In this document: one piece after another, positions 46,054 through 58,173 of the stretch | Layout: every line of letters starts with the position of its first letter | Numbering within the stretch: position 1 is the stretch's first letter | Assembly (NCBI RefSeq): GCF_947172395.1 | Contig: NC_069100.1 | Location: forward strand, 10,258,109 to 10,322,108 | Direction: 5' to 3' | DNA from: Bicyclus anynana | Taxonomy: Eukaryota > Arthropoda > Insecta > Lepidoptera > Nymphalidae | Length of the DNA: 64,000 nucleotides | The notes under the pieces: generated by a model | What the model was told of the DNA's origin: nothing | The model's database searches: none | The model's input: only the letters and a program-made list of their open reading frames with translations | Made by a program: the position numbers and the translations under genes

Positions 46054-49000
46054 CTGCAAAGAGAATTGGAAATTTTCTAGTTCTTGTTCGAGTAATACAA
46101 TATTTAAACACTAAATATTCAATATTTAATGGAGTAGAGATCTGCGATAGATAACCCACACCCCATTTAATGAAGACTGAAAGTTTGCCATTCTCGTAAG
46201 TAAGTCATCATCAGCTTGGCAAGTTCGTGAATGACACTCCCATGATATGCAGGCGACGGGGGGGAAAGACTGCGCGGGTGTGAAATCGTGCGTGCGAGGA
46301 AGTGAGGTGCATCAGTCGTGGGTTTTTCATTCATCGCTACACGCCCCCTGGCCCGCGCGAACCGGGAGTGTTACGAACGAACTTGCCAAGCTATAACGAC
46401 GCATATTCGTATTAATTTGTTATGAAACACGGCTCTAAAACTCACGTGATACAACGTCGGCGTACGCCCGACTAGTTTTGAATCTATAGGGTCCTTAGTC
46501 ATGAGCTGATTCTTGCCGTCAGCACGATCCAAATTAATAACTAACCCGTATGAGTTTGAAACTCAGGCATACTCCGACGTTGTATCACGTAGTTTTAGAC
46601 GTGTTTCATAATATATTAATATGAATAACACACACAATGGTTTTCAACAATTCTAAAATAAATAATATTCGGCTCACTGTTAAGCACGAGTCTCCTCTCA
46701 GAATGAGAGGGGTTAGGCTAATAATCCTCCACGCTGGCCCAATGCGGATTGGCAGACTTCACACACTGAGAAACTTTCAGCCTTGATAAAATGAGTTATA
46801 TATATCGCTATCGCAAGGTCTCGTGCTATAATAATAATCGCAAACTATTGGCCTCAGCAGAGTCAGGGGACAGAACTATGCTCAGAGTAGGTACATCTAC
46901 ATGAGCCAATCAGAAATAAAGAAGTCCGTAATATAATGAAAATCGCATAGCACAACGAGTCGCAAAGCTGAAATGGCAATGGGCGGGGCACATAGATCGA
47001 AGAGCCGATGGACGTTGGGGTCCTAAGGCGATGTTGGAAATGATAGCATGGTGACCTTGACTTTAACTCATCTCACCAGACTGGTGAGAACGACTTTCTG
47101 TACGGGGTTGATCGCATAAAAGTAAATTTGAATTAATAATTATTAATTCAAGTGAATTTCGGTAATAAAGATTGAATCCGACTATACCGTGGTATTGAAA
47201 GTCCCAATAGAAGGCCAATGTTCTGCAGTGGACGTCCATCGGCTGACACAAAGATGAGTGGTGATAAGTTAAGTCTTAAACTTAGAATAAAGCTATGAGT
47301 ACAAACGTGCATTAATCTATTAAGTTCATAACAAAATCAAATGGTATTTTTTGTTATGCAGTGAAGACTAGAATTTCCGAACTCTAAGAAAAAAAATTAA
47401 CAGACGGAGTTTTGCGGTAACAAATCATAGTATGGTCTTGTGTATATTAGGCTCAGACCAATTATTGTATGGACCTGCCTCGCTAGACGTTACTTTTCTG
47501 TCAAAGTGTATGATCAACGATCTAATGCGATTATAAAAACTGTCTGTATAGAATCGATGTTAAATAGTTGTAATCGTGTTTGTCGGTTAAAGAGCTCCGT
47601 AAAAATACCTTTTTGTGTGATTGAATTGTGTAAAAAACGGGCAAAAGCTTCTAGTTTAGTATAAGATATATACAAAATCTAAGCTCGTTTTCCTCAGAAA
47701 ATGACAGACAATTTTGTTCGTGACTATGAGTGCGATACAGGTCCTTTTATAATTGGTCTGAGATATTAGGTGACAAACCCCTGATACAATACAATCTATT
47801 TTACTGAAGTAAACAATATTAAAAACACTTTTACATTATTAGCTACAGTAATACAAAAGTCTTAAATGACCAATATAACATGTATCATTATTAATAAATC
47901 AATAAGTTACATATGAATAAAATTGAAAAGTCTGTTTGTGATTTAATAATTAAGTAGTATTATGTATTTTTTTAAATGTTGTGTTTCGTTATTTTTTTTA
48001 TTTATATAGTATATATAAATAAATAAAATAATACAAACCACATAATATATAAGCCACAAATAATATTCATTTACAAAAAAAATCTTCTGTCTGTTTTCTG
48101 CTTCAGCTAATCTCTAGAATGGTTGAATAGATTTAATTGAAATAATTCATTACTCCCGTTCAATCGAGTCTCCACTGCACACTATTACTTTATAACTAAA
48201 TAGGTACTCTATAATTTATAACTAAACACCCAGTTGTTAATACACAGTGGCGTGCAATTCATAGCTGCATAAAGTTACTGCATACCCTGAAGATTCAATA
48301 TGACAGGTTCATATTGAATCTTCAGGATCTTCATTTGGAGGAGAAAATTTCCATTTTGTAGAATTTTTAAATACTACCCTAGTTAAACACCTTGTGCAAG
48401 CCACTGGTTTATAAAGCAATTAACACTCAAGCCTTTTATCATTTATTTCGTTGTAATACTAACTTGTGTTAAACAAAATCCTTGAACCTATAATCTGTAG
48501 GCCTATTATTATGCACACCACTTTATGTATATCCTGAGATGAAAGTTTTTTTTTTTTTTCTGATTGTGTAAGTGCCGTAGGCTCCTTATGGGACCTCATC
48601 GGCGTCACCGGGGGGTTTGGCCGAGCGCAGAAGCATCGCCTGATGATGAGATGAAAGACAAATGACCAATAGCGCGGCGCAATTGTAAATATCTCTCACT
48701 CTTTCATCCCATTCCAGCCCATTGCCACGAAAGAGAGAGACGAAGAGACTTCAGTTTATTCTATTTACGAGTATGAATCATTAATTTACTATTTAATTTA
48801 GTACTTATCTACAATTTTATCTTTTTCGTTATAAGATATTTCGATATACGACGCATGCTAAGCGTTCTTGAAAAAAGTAAATATAATAAAATATATTTTA
48901 TTGGAACATGAAACAGGATGGATCTGAAATATCATCAGTACCTAACTTTCGAATTCTCTTACCTGTTAATGATTTGGTTGGAATCTTTTGATTCCAGAAC

Positions 49001-52000
49001 TCTAAGTAACTCTTATATTGCTTGTTCATTGCACCATTTTTTATTACTATCTATACTTATAATAAATCTGTAGAGAGGGGGTGATTAGTATAATAAATCT
49101 GTAGAGAGGGGGTGATTAGTGATCGATACTGATGCCAAAAATGCAATCAGTAAAATTTTTGTCTGTCTGTCTATATGTTCGTTATAGAAACGAAAACTAC
49201 TCGAAGGGTTTTAACGAAACTCGGTACAATTATTTTTCTTACTCCTGGGCAGGTTATAGTATACTTTTCATCACGCTACGATCAATTAGAGCAGAGCAGT
49301 GAAGGGAAATGTTGGGAAAACGGGAGAAGTTACTCCATTTTTACGATACTACTGTTAGGGCTGGATTAATCGCGTACGCAGTCGCGGGCGACCGCTAGTC
49401 TTACCTAAAGTTGGCACAAACTTTTTTATTGATATGGAAGGGGTATGTTAGTGGGTGACCAAAATGATTGCTTTTATTTATTAGTAAGCCAATGTAGCAT
49501 ACAATTAGTACCTTAGTCTAAAATATAAATTTAATTAACGTTACACTATATTATTATTAGATTATACATCATTTTATCTCCCTTAAATACTAAGGGTCAC
49601 TTGCACCAAATTCATTCAGTTTAAATATATTCATAATTAAATTCATTCAACGAAATGTAATCTAGGCCAATATTATAAACGTGCTAATCTCAGGAAAAAC
49701 TGGTCTGATTTGAAAAATTCTTTTAGTGTTAGATAGTCCATTTATAGAGGAAGGCTATAGGTTATATATTATTCCCGTATTCCTACGGGAACGGGAACCA
49801 CTCGGGTGAAATCACGCGGCGTAAGCCATTATAGTTGTGTTTCTGATGACAGTTGCCATTAACACTTAACTTTACAATACGTATTTAGCAGCGCCTTAAA
49901 TACTTTTTTACTTAAATAGGTTTGAGTATAATTTATTATTTCTGTGATTTTTGTGATTGTCCGTGTAATTTGCCCTTTTTTTGTAAATGTTGTATTTTTC
50001 TGATTAATAAATAAAAAAATAAAAATTTAAAGAGCGTGGTGCAAGCGACCCTTAATACTCAGTATACGAGTTATTTCAAACCTGGCACACTCAAACTCCA
50101 CACTATGTGGTGTTTAGAAATAAGTTCAAAAAGTCACACAGACTAGACTAATTTACAATGTATGATTTTATATGAACACCAGATTAAAATAACTATAAAT
50201 TCAATAAAGACATTTTTTTTCATATAATATTAATTATCGAAAGAAAGATAGTTAAAAAGTGCAGATTACATAACCAATTCGATAACCCTGGCTAGTCCTA
50301 CTACAATGTTATTCTGTGAAAGTAAGAGCATAACAAACTTTAAACCACTCTAATTATAATGAGTTCATCCATATTAATTATTAATTATTAATATTATATA
50401 AAAATAAGTCGTGTTTCCTTCCTGACGCTATAACTCTTGTAAAGGTCTCGGGCTCCGTGAGGTTTATATCAAAGATAATAAAGGTAGGGTAGGGTAGAGG
50501 TAGAGTTAGGTAGGGGTAGTTAAAAGAAAAGTATACATCGAGTTTCACGCGGACGAAGTCGCGAGCGTTCGCTAGTTAATATTATAAATATAAAAGTGTG
50601 TGTGTCTGTCTGTCTGTTTGTTTGTCCGTCTTTCATGTCCGTGTTTGCAATTATTGCTTCAAGTAACATTGCAGCGTTGACACTTAGTAAAAAACTGTAA
50701 CACTTTTTGTATTGTACAATAATATAAATAAAAAAAAACAATGTTAGAGCGGACTAAAGTTTGACGCATATATATATACAGGGTTAATTTTCGTAAATTG
50801 GCAATAATTTCAGAAATAACTTAATTTCAGATAATACTATCGATCTATGATTTCAAAAACCCTATTTAATTTTGACATTTTTTGAAATAATTTTTCCATG
50901 AAAATACACAATGTATGGACATAGTGTATCACTGCAAAATCCAGCCGCGTAAAGATACCTATACTGATTATAACTATCGCAAGGAAGCGGCTGGTAAGTA
51001 GGTAACTGTCTCTAGTCAAAACAAGTAGGTAGGTGTAGGTCCCACGTGTAAACAATCTTATCGCTCCAACCTTTTCGTCTTGCCGACAACAAACGCACCG
51101 CACCGCGGGCGCACGGTACGGGAGAAGGGGAGAGGGCGGCTTTTGTTTTAAATTATTGAATTGAATCAGTCAGTTACGTTCGTGTCCTTGACCTAATTAC
51201 TGCGCGTGCTTGCAAAGTTTTAAGTTTTTAATTAAGTGACCCGTAACCGTTATGTCTCGATCAGTGTACTCAAATCGAGAATTTTATGAAATGGTGCGCT
51301 GTTACAATTTAAGTGGTGAAAGCTTAGTTCGTGCGCAAGTGTTATATCGGACTGAAAGCATACCTCGGCTGCAGATACAAGGCTTAAACCCCAGGCTGCC
51401 ATCTAGAGCCACAATTTTAGCGGCAACGCAAAGACTGTTAGATTACGGGCAGTTTACCACACCTAGACATGCTAGTGGTAGAGGCGGCCACAGGCAAATT
51501 ACACTTCAACTGGAAACTGAAATTTTACAGTTCTTCGAACGTAAACCCTGCGCTAGCACGATCGATGCAGCTCGACGTTTTAGTGTGAGCCAATATTACG
51601 TGTGGAAGTTACTGAACACAACGGGACTCCATCCTTACCACTACCAACGCGTACAATCTTTACACGACAACGATGGCCCTGCTCGTGTACGTTTTTGTGA
51701 GTGGTTACTTGCAAATGAAAATGTTAATATTTTATGGACTGACGAAGCATTGTTTACGCGCGTAGGAATTTACAATAGTAAAAATGAACATTTTTGGGCC
51801 TTGAGTAATCCACACGTCATTAAAAGTAGTTACCATCAAGAACGATTCAGTATAAATGTATGGGCCGGTATAATTGGCAATGTCATCGTGAGTCCTATTT
51901 TTATTGAAGGTAGATTAACGGGCGCAACCTACCTGGATATGCTTAGTGGAGTCATAGAGGAGATGTTAGATGATGTGCCACTAAACCTAATAACTAACGC

Positions 52001-55000
52001 AACTATTACTATCAACACGATGGTGCTCCGCCTCATTACGCAAGTGATGTGCGCAATTTCTTGAACAATAAGTACGGTAACCAATGGATTGGACGCGGAG
52101 GCCCGGTACCGTGGCCAGCTAGGTCTCCAGACTTAACCGCACTTGATTTTTACTTGTGGGGTGAAATTAAGAGACGTGTCTATGTGGAAGAGGCACAAAG
52201 TGTTGATAATCTGCGTGACAAAATAAGTGCAGCCTTTAATGATATTAAAAGTGACACAGAAACACTTAATTTAATAAAAAACAATTTAGGCAAACGTTCC
52301 CGTTTGTGTGTTCAACGAAATGGCCTACATTTTGAGCAACTTTTAAAATATTCATAAATAAACTAAATAGGTACTTAGACAATATTAATGATTAACCTGC
52401 CTGCAATTATTTATCATCTAAGTAATTGTGTTTTTCGTGTTAAATTGTTATCATAACTTTTTAAAAATATCTAATAATAAAAGACATTACGTACTTTACC
52501 CATCTTCTTAGTTAGTTTTTAATAATTGATGAGTGATCGCTAGACACTAGGTTAGTCGTGTAGGTACTTGAGCCCAGCTGATCGCATCGCGTCGAACGAG
52601 AACCGCACCGGGCGGCGAGAGAGCATTGAACTTGATTTTTAGGTAAGTGCCTACAGCATATTAGACTCATATCTTACCTACTAGTACTCTACCTACAATG
52701 TACAGTGCCCTTGAGTTTTTAAGAATTAGGATTTCATTGGAAATTTTTCAAATCCTTGTAACTTAAAAACTACCATGATTTATGCAATAATTTTCAAATT
52801 GTATTTTTATTTTGCTTTTTAAATTTAAAATTCAAAATAATGAAAGTCTATGAAAATTAACCCTGTATATATATATAGTATATAAGCATTCGCAAGGTCG
52901 TTAAAACTTACTAATAATCGAAATACATACACAAATAAAATGAATTGAGGTTAAAATGAATACACTAGGTTAAAATGATTTGCCTATGATAATGTAGACA
53001 TCATCCTCCACAGTTAGTTTCATGTAGGATGGTGCGGATGACAGTTTGTTTCACTCTTGAAAGTTTGCCGCGATTCATGATAATAGTGCGTATAATGAAA
53101 GACATACAGGCGACTGTCACCGTACCCATGCTAACTGAAAAACACTGTCATCGTATTCCAGAAAGTTCTTTTGTGAATATATGTAGTGGTATGATGACAA
53201 TGCTATAGCATATTATTTTTTTTAGTTTTGATTAATATTAATTAATACTGTTTAATTAATTACAATAATTGCACAGTAAAAACAACTGTGGTGTATGATG
53301 CACTATGGTTAGGCTTAATTTCAATAAATGTATTTTATTGGGTGATACAAACAGATGGGTGAAGGTCGTTTCTAACACGAGTCTTCTACTATAGAGCAAA
53401 TATTTCCAAAAGTAGACAAACTGTAACTAAATACAGGGTGCTCGGGAGTATTTCCCATAACACTGGGGTTATATTCTTTACCGAAAATTAATTAAAAATG
53501 TTCAAGGAACATGAATTCTAAAAATGATATTTTCGGGGTAAATAATATTTCTTTTGTAAATAGATCTTAAAATGTGTCCCTTAGCATCCTCACAATTATG
53601 ACGTAGCCAAGTTTTACGTATTTTAAAATGCAAGGATAGATAAAAGTGTTACATGGATAGTCGGAATAGGGATGATGACAGTTTTTTTAATTGTATATAA
53701 ATTAAGAGTATACTAATAACAAAGCAATTTTGTAAAAGTAACAGGGTATCTGCGATCATTACTTTCGGAGCTACAGGGATTTAAAGGGTCAGTTTTGTGG
53801 CGCTGCCGCGGATCCCTGAAAAACGCTCCATACAAAATGGCACGATTTAGTGACGTCGTTGGCTCGCTGATCCATCGGTTTGTATGGGCGTTCAAACAAA
53901 ATTACTAATATCTTTGTTATATTTTGTGCGTTTATGTTTATAGTTCATTTATTGAAAAATGTCACATTTAATGTAAGGAAGCTAAAACTGTATGAATTTT
54001 CATCTAATTACGATAAAAATTTTTTTATAGATTTTGAAATTTTATAATCTTATTTAATTTGCAAATATCCAGCCAATCTTTGCTTTTTATATATAAATCA
54101 GTTAACATTGACCTTATTTACCCGAATCTATCATAAAACTCAATATATTCAAACCTAGTCATCATCCAAATTGTATTTTTTAGTTAATAAAATATTAGTT
54201 ATACTTTTTGGCTCCTATAAGTGGACTTGTCAACATAGCCAATTCTAAAAGGTGTGATTGTAATAACATTAATGTCAGAAATAAAATAAAATTGTTGCAC
54301 ACCACACTAGATTACAAAAAATTAGTAATTATTTTAAGGGCATAATTGCATAAATTTTTATAATAAATGAAGCCACTGGAATGTCTCTCAAAAAGTTCAA
54401 AGTGTTTATTAAACGCAAGCTTATATAAGTCTTATTATAGTGTTAATCTATACTAATATTTTAAAGCTGAAGAGTTTGTTTGTTTGTTTGTTTGTTTGAT
54501 TGATTGAACGCGCTAATCTCAGGAACTACTGGTCCGATTTGAAAAATTCTTTCAGTGTTAGATAGCCCATTTATCGAGGAAGGCTATAGGCTATATATTA
54601 TCCCCATATTCCTACGGGAACGTGAAACACGCGGGTGAAACGCGCAACGTCAGCTAGTGAGTATATAAATGATAAAAAAGCTTGGCGTTAAACTGTATTA
54701 TACGACTGTGTGCTTAGTTTTTAATAAGTTTGTAAAATGGTGGTAAACAAAAAAAAACCTTGGCTGAGTTTGTTGTGGGCTCTTCTCGGACCAAGGCGCT
54801 TTTGGAACCCTCGTAACTTTAATTTTAAGTTTTCGTCTATTATTACCATCATTAGATTAAATTAAATTTTGACATATACCTGACCTTTCAAAAGTGCTTG
54901 TAAACTAAGCATAATTGAAATAAATGAATTGTGAATTTTTTTAACACCTTAAAGTTATGGGAAATGCTCCCGAGCACCCTGTATAACAATAACAAAATCT

Positions 55001-58000
55001 ATCAACACTCGCAAGACAGTTACTTATGTACACAAATTTATTCGATAACAATTTCAGCATAGCTTCCGCTATAATGTTAATATTACACGCTGATGGTAGT
55101 ATAAAAATAAATCTGCCAAACAACCCTCTATTTTATAATATTTGCAATGGGCGGGGCACATAGTTCGAAGAGCCGATGGACGTTGGGGTCCCAAAGTGCT
55201 GGAATGGCGACCCCGCACTAGTAAGCGCAGTGTTGGCCGACCCCCCACCAGGTGGACTGACGACATCAAGCGAGTCGCAGGGATTCGCTGGATGCAGGCG
55301 GCTCAGTATCGTGATGTTTGGAAGTCCCTACAAAAGGCCTATGTCCTGCAGTGGACGTCCATCGGCTGATATGATGATGATGATTATTATACAAACCAAA
55401 CGTTATAATTCTATCTAAAACACATTAATTAATTAGAGGAGATTTATAACGATCGTAAAATAATATTAAAATATCGAAACACAAAGTTGAGAAATTAAAT
55501 ACAATATAAATCATAACGTGACGTCACAATTGTTAAGAGTAAAATAACCAATGAAGAATTTATATTATGTAAAATAAATAATTATATTTATATAAATCAT
55601 TAATAATAACCTCTCCACTGTTCGGATTGATAATCATTGTTAATTAATTAAATTTAACTATAATAACCGGATGTCATAAAAGTATGAAATGGAATGACGC
55701 TACTATACGCTAGGCGGCGACACGTATCTATACGAAATAGGCGGGAAGCAGGTACTATTTGTAACACTTACTAATAATGTTGGCGAAGGTGGTGGACGGC
55801 GCGGCCACGGCGTCGGCGGCGCGGCGCGGCAGCACGAGCAGCGCGGCGGACGGCACCAGCTGCATGTGCTGCAGCGTCGCCGCCTCGTCCGTCAGCTCGC
55901 GCCGCGGGAACGCCGTCCACAGCGTGAACGACGAGCGGCTCATCTGGGGACAACAATGGGGTTTGTTCGAACGCATCAGCTCTTTGCTACCACCTCAGAC
56001 CAATTATAGAAGGACCTGCATCGCACTCATAGTCTCGGACAAAATTGTCTGTCATTTTCTGAAGAAAACGAGCTTAGATTTGGCATATATCTTATACTAA
56101 ACTAGAAGTTATTGCCCATTTTTTAACCGACTTCAAAAAGGAGGAGGTTCTCAATTCGGTCGGTATTCTTTTTTTTTTTTATGTATGTACACCGATTACT
56201 CAAAGACGCCTGGACCGATTTCAAAAATTCTTTTTTTGTTTGAAACGGTATAGTCCCCATTTGGTCCCATTGCCATCATGTCAAGATCTGATGATGGAAT
56301 CCTGGAGAAATTGAGGGGAACTTTCGAAAATTATATGGGTGTCTAGTGTGTTCGTATACTTTTCAATTTAGTACTTTTAAGCACTACAATTTCATGAAGG
56401 TTTAAAATCGATCTGATGATGGAGCCATAAAACAGACGAGGGAACTCCTCGGCGATTTACAGCAGTTACCTTGTGTTTGGGCTTGATTAATTTGTATTAA
56501 TGAGAACTTTCCACATATATAGGTTGTGACTGTCATTTAGGGGTTTGGTGATGAAGACCAAGGACAATTAAGGGAACTCCTTAACAGGTTACAGTAACTA
56601 CCTTGTGTTTGACCTTGATTACTTCGTATTGCTGAGAACTTTCTACCTAGATGAGTTGTGTCTGTTATTAGGGGTCTGATGATGAAGACCAAGGTCAATT
56701 AAAGGAACCCCTTAACGGTTTACGGTAGCTACCTTGTGCTTGGGCTTGATTAATTTGTATTGCTGAGAATTTTGTACCAAGATGGGTTGTGACTGTCATT
56801 AGGAGTCTGATGTATTCGTTTGAGATGAAAATTTACACTAAAAATGGAAAAATAATAAAAATTTTAATAAAAAGAATACAACCGACTTGAAAACCTAAAA
56901 ACGTACCCACTAAACTAAAAAGTGAAAAATAACATCATAATATGTTCTACCTGCTGATCAGTATGAAGGCGGTGCTTAGCCGGTGTTGTCTTATTTAACC
57001 TTTCGGACATCGTACCGGAACGCTAAATCGCTTGGCGGTACGTCTTTGCCGGTAGGGTGGTAACTAGCCACGGCCGGAGACTCCCACCAGCCAGAACTAG
57101 ATCAATTAAGAAAACCTCAATCTACCCAGCTGGGGATCGTACCCAGGACCTCCGTTTTGAAAATCCACCGAGCATACCACTGCGCCAAGGAGGCCGTCAA
57201 AATCCCTGAAGCAGTCATTATGACTGTAACGTCCCCTGTCCTTACTGTAATAGCAGTCCGTCCGTCTCACCACTACACTATTATACACTATAATGGCCAG
57301 CAGCACACAACCGCCTTCTCTCGATGCCAGAGACAGACTGCCTTTCTCCCATTACCGGTGTATATACAAAACGGAGGTCCTGGGTTCGGTTTCCGGCTGG
57401 GCCGATTGAGATTTTCTTAATTGGTCCAGGTCTGGCTGGTGGGAGGCCTCGGCCGTGGCTAGTTACTACCCTACCGACAATGACGTACCGCCAAGCGATT
57501 TAGCATTCCGGTACGATGCCGTGTAGAAACCGAAAAGGTGTGTGGATTTTCATCCTCCTCCTAACAAGTTAGCCCGCTTCCATCTTAGACTTCAGTTACC
57601 ATCAGGTGTGATTGTAGTCAAGGGCTAACTTGTAAATATATTATATAACTGAAGTCTAAGATGGAAGCGGGCTAACTTGTTAGGAGGAGGAGGATGAAAA
57701 TCCACACACCTTTTCGGTTAATATATATATATATATATATATATACAAACACTACAATGACGTTTCCGAACGTAGTTCGTTAAGCTGCGCAATACAACAT
57801 TTAAGGTGTCCGCGGTAACGAAGGGAGCGGTGGCAGGTATTAACATTTATTATTTATATTACTGAGGTATTTGTACAAAGTTGTTGCAACAATGTTGGTA
57901 TATAAATAAGAGAGTATTTGATGACTTGAGCATAGTTGTTTGTTAGGCAGCGTGAATACCGTCACGTCACAATAACCCCGCGCGCGCCTGCCATCCACTC

Positions 58001-58109
58001 GCGGTCTCACGATTAAAATTACGATTAGGTTTCAGGTTTATATGGAATTTTACATCGCTTAACTGCCCTGTTTGTCCAGTGTTATTAGCCTCGTCCACAC
58101 GTCGGCAGA

Positions 58110-58173
<64 letters not shown>

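Larger units (their letters stand above)
46054..55771 (-). other. UBXN4 intron, 9.7 kb, dense in DNA transposons
   Basis: Between the UBX exon and the last coding exon. It contains two small inverted-repeat elements, a CTCAGACC element, the DD41D mariner element, the 1.55-kb TA-flanked element and an RTE 3' end, with AT-rich filler between. Confidence 0.7.

Noticed and set aside
45753..46114. Plus-strand Gly-rich frames opposite the last UBXN4 coding exon
   Set aside because: They are shadows of the minus-strand exon; the minus frame has the conserved UBXN4 terminus.
51252..52357. Transposase as a domesticated host gene
   Set aside because: It lies between intact inverted ends with TA duplications and carries a frameshift, so it is an ordinary decayed transposon.
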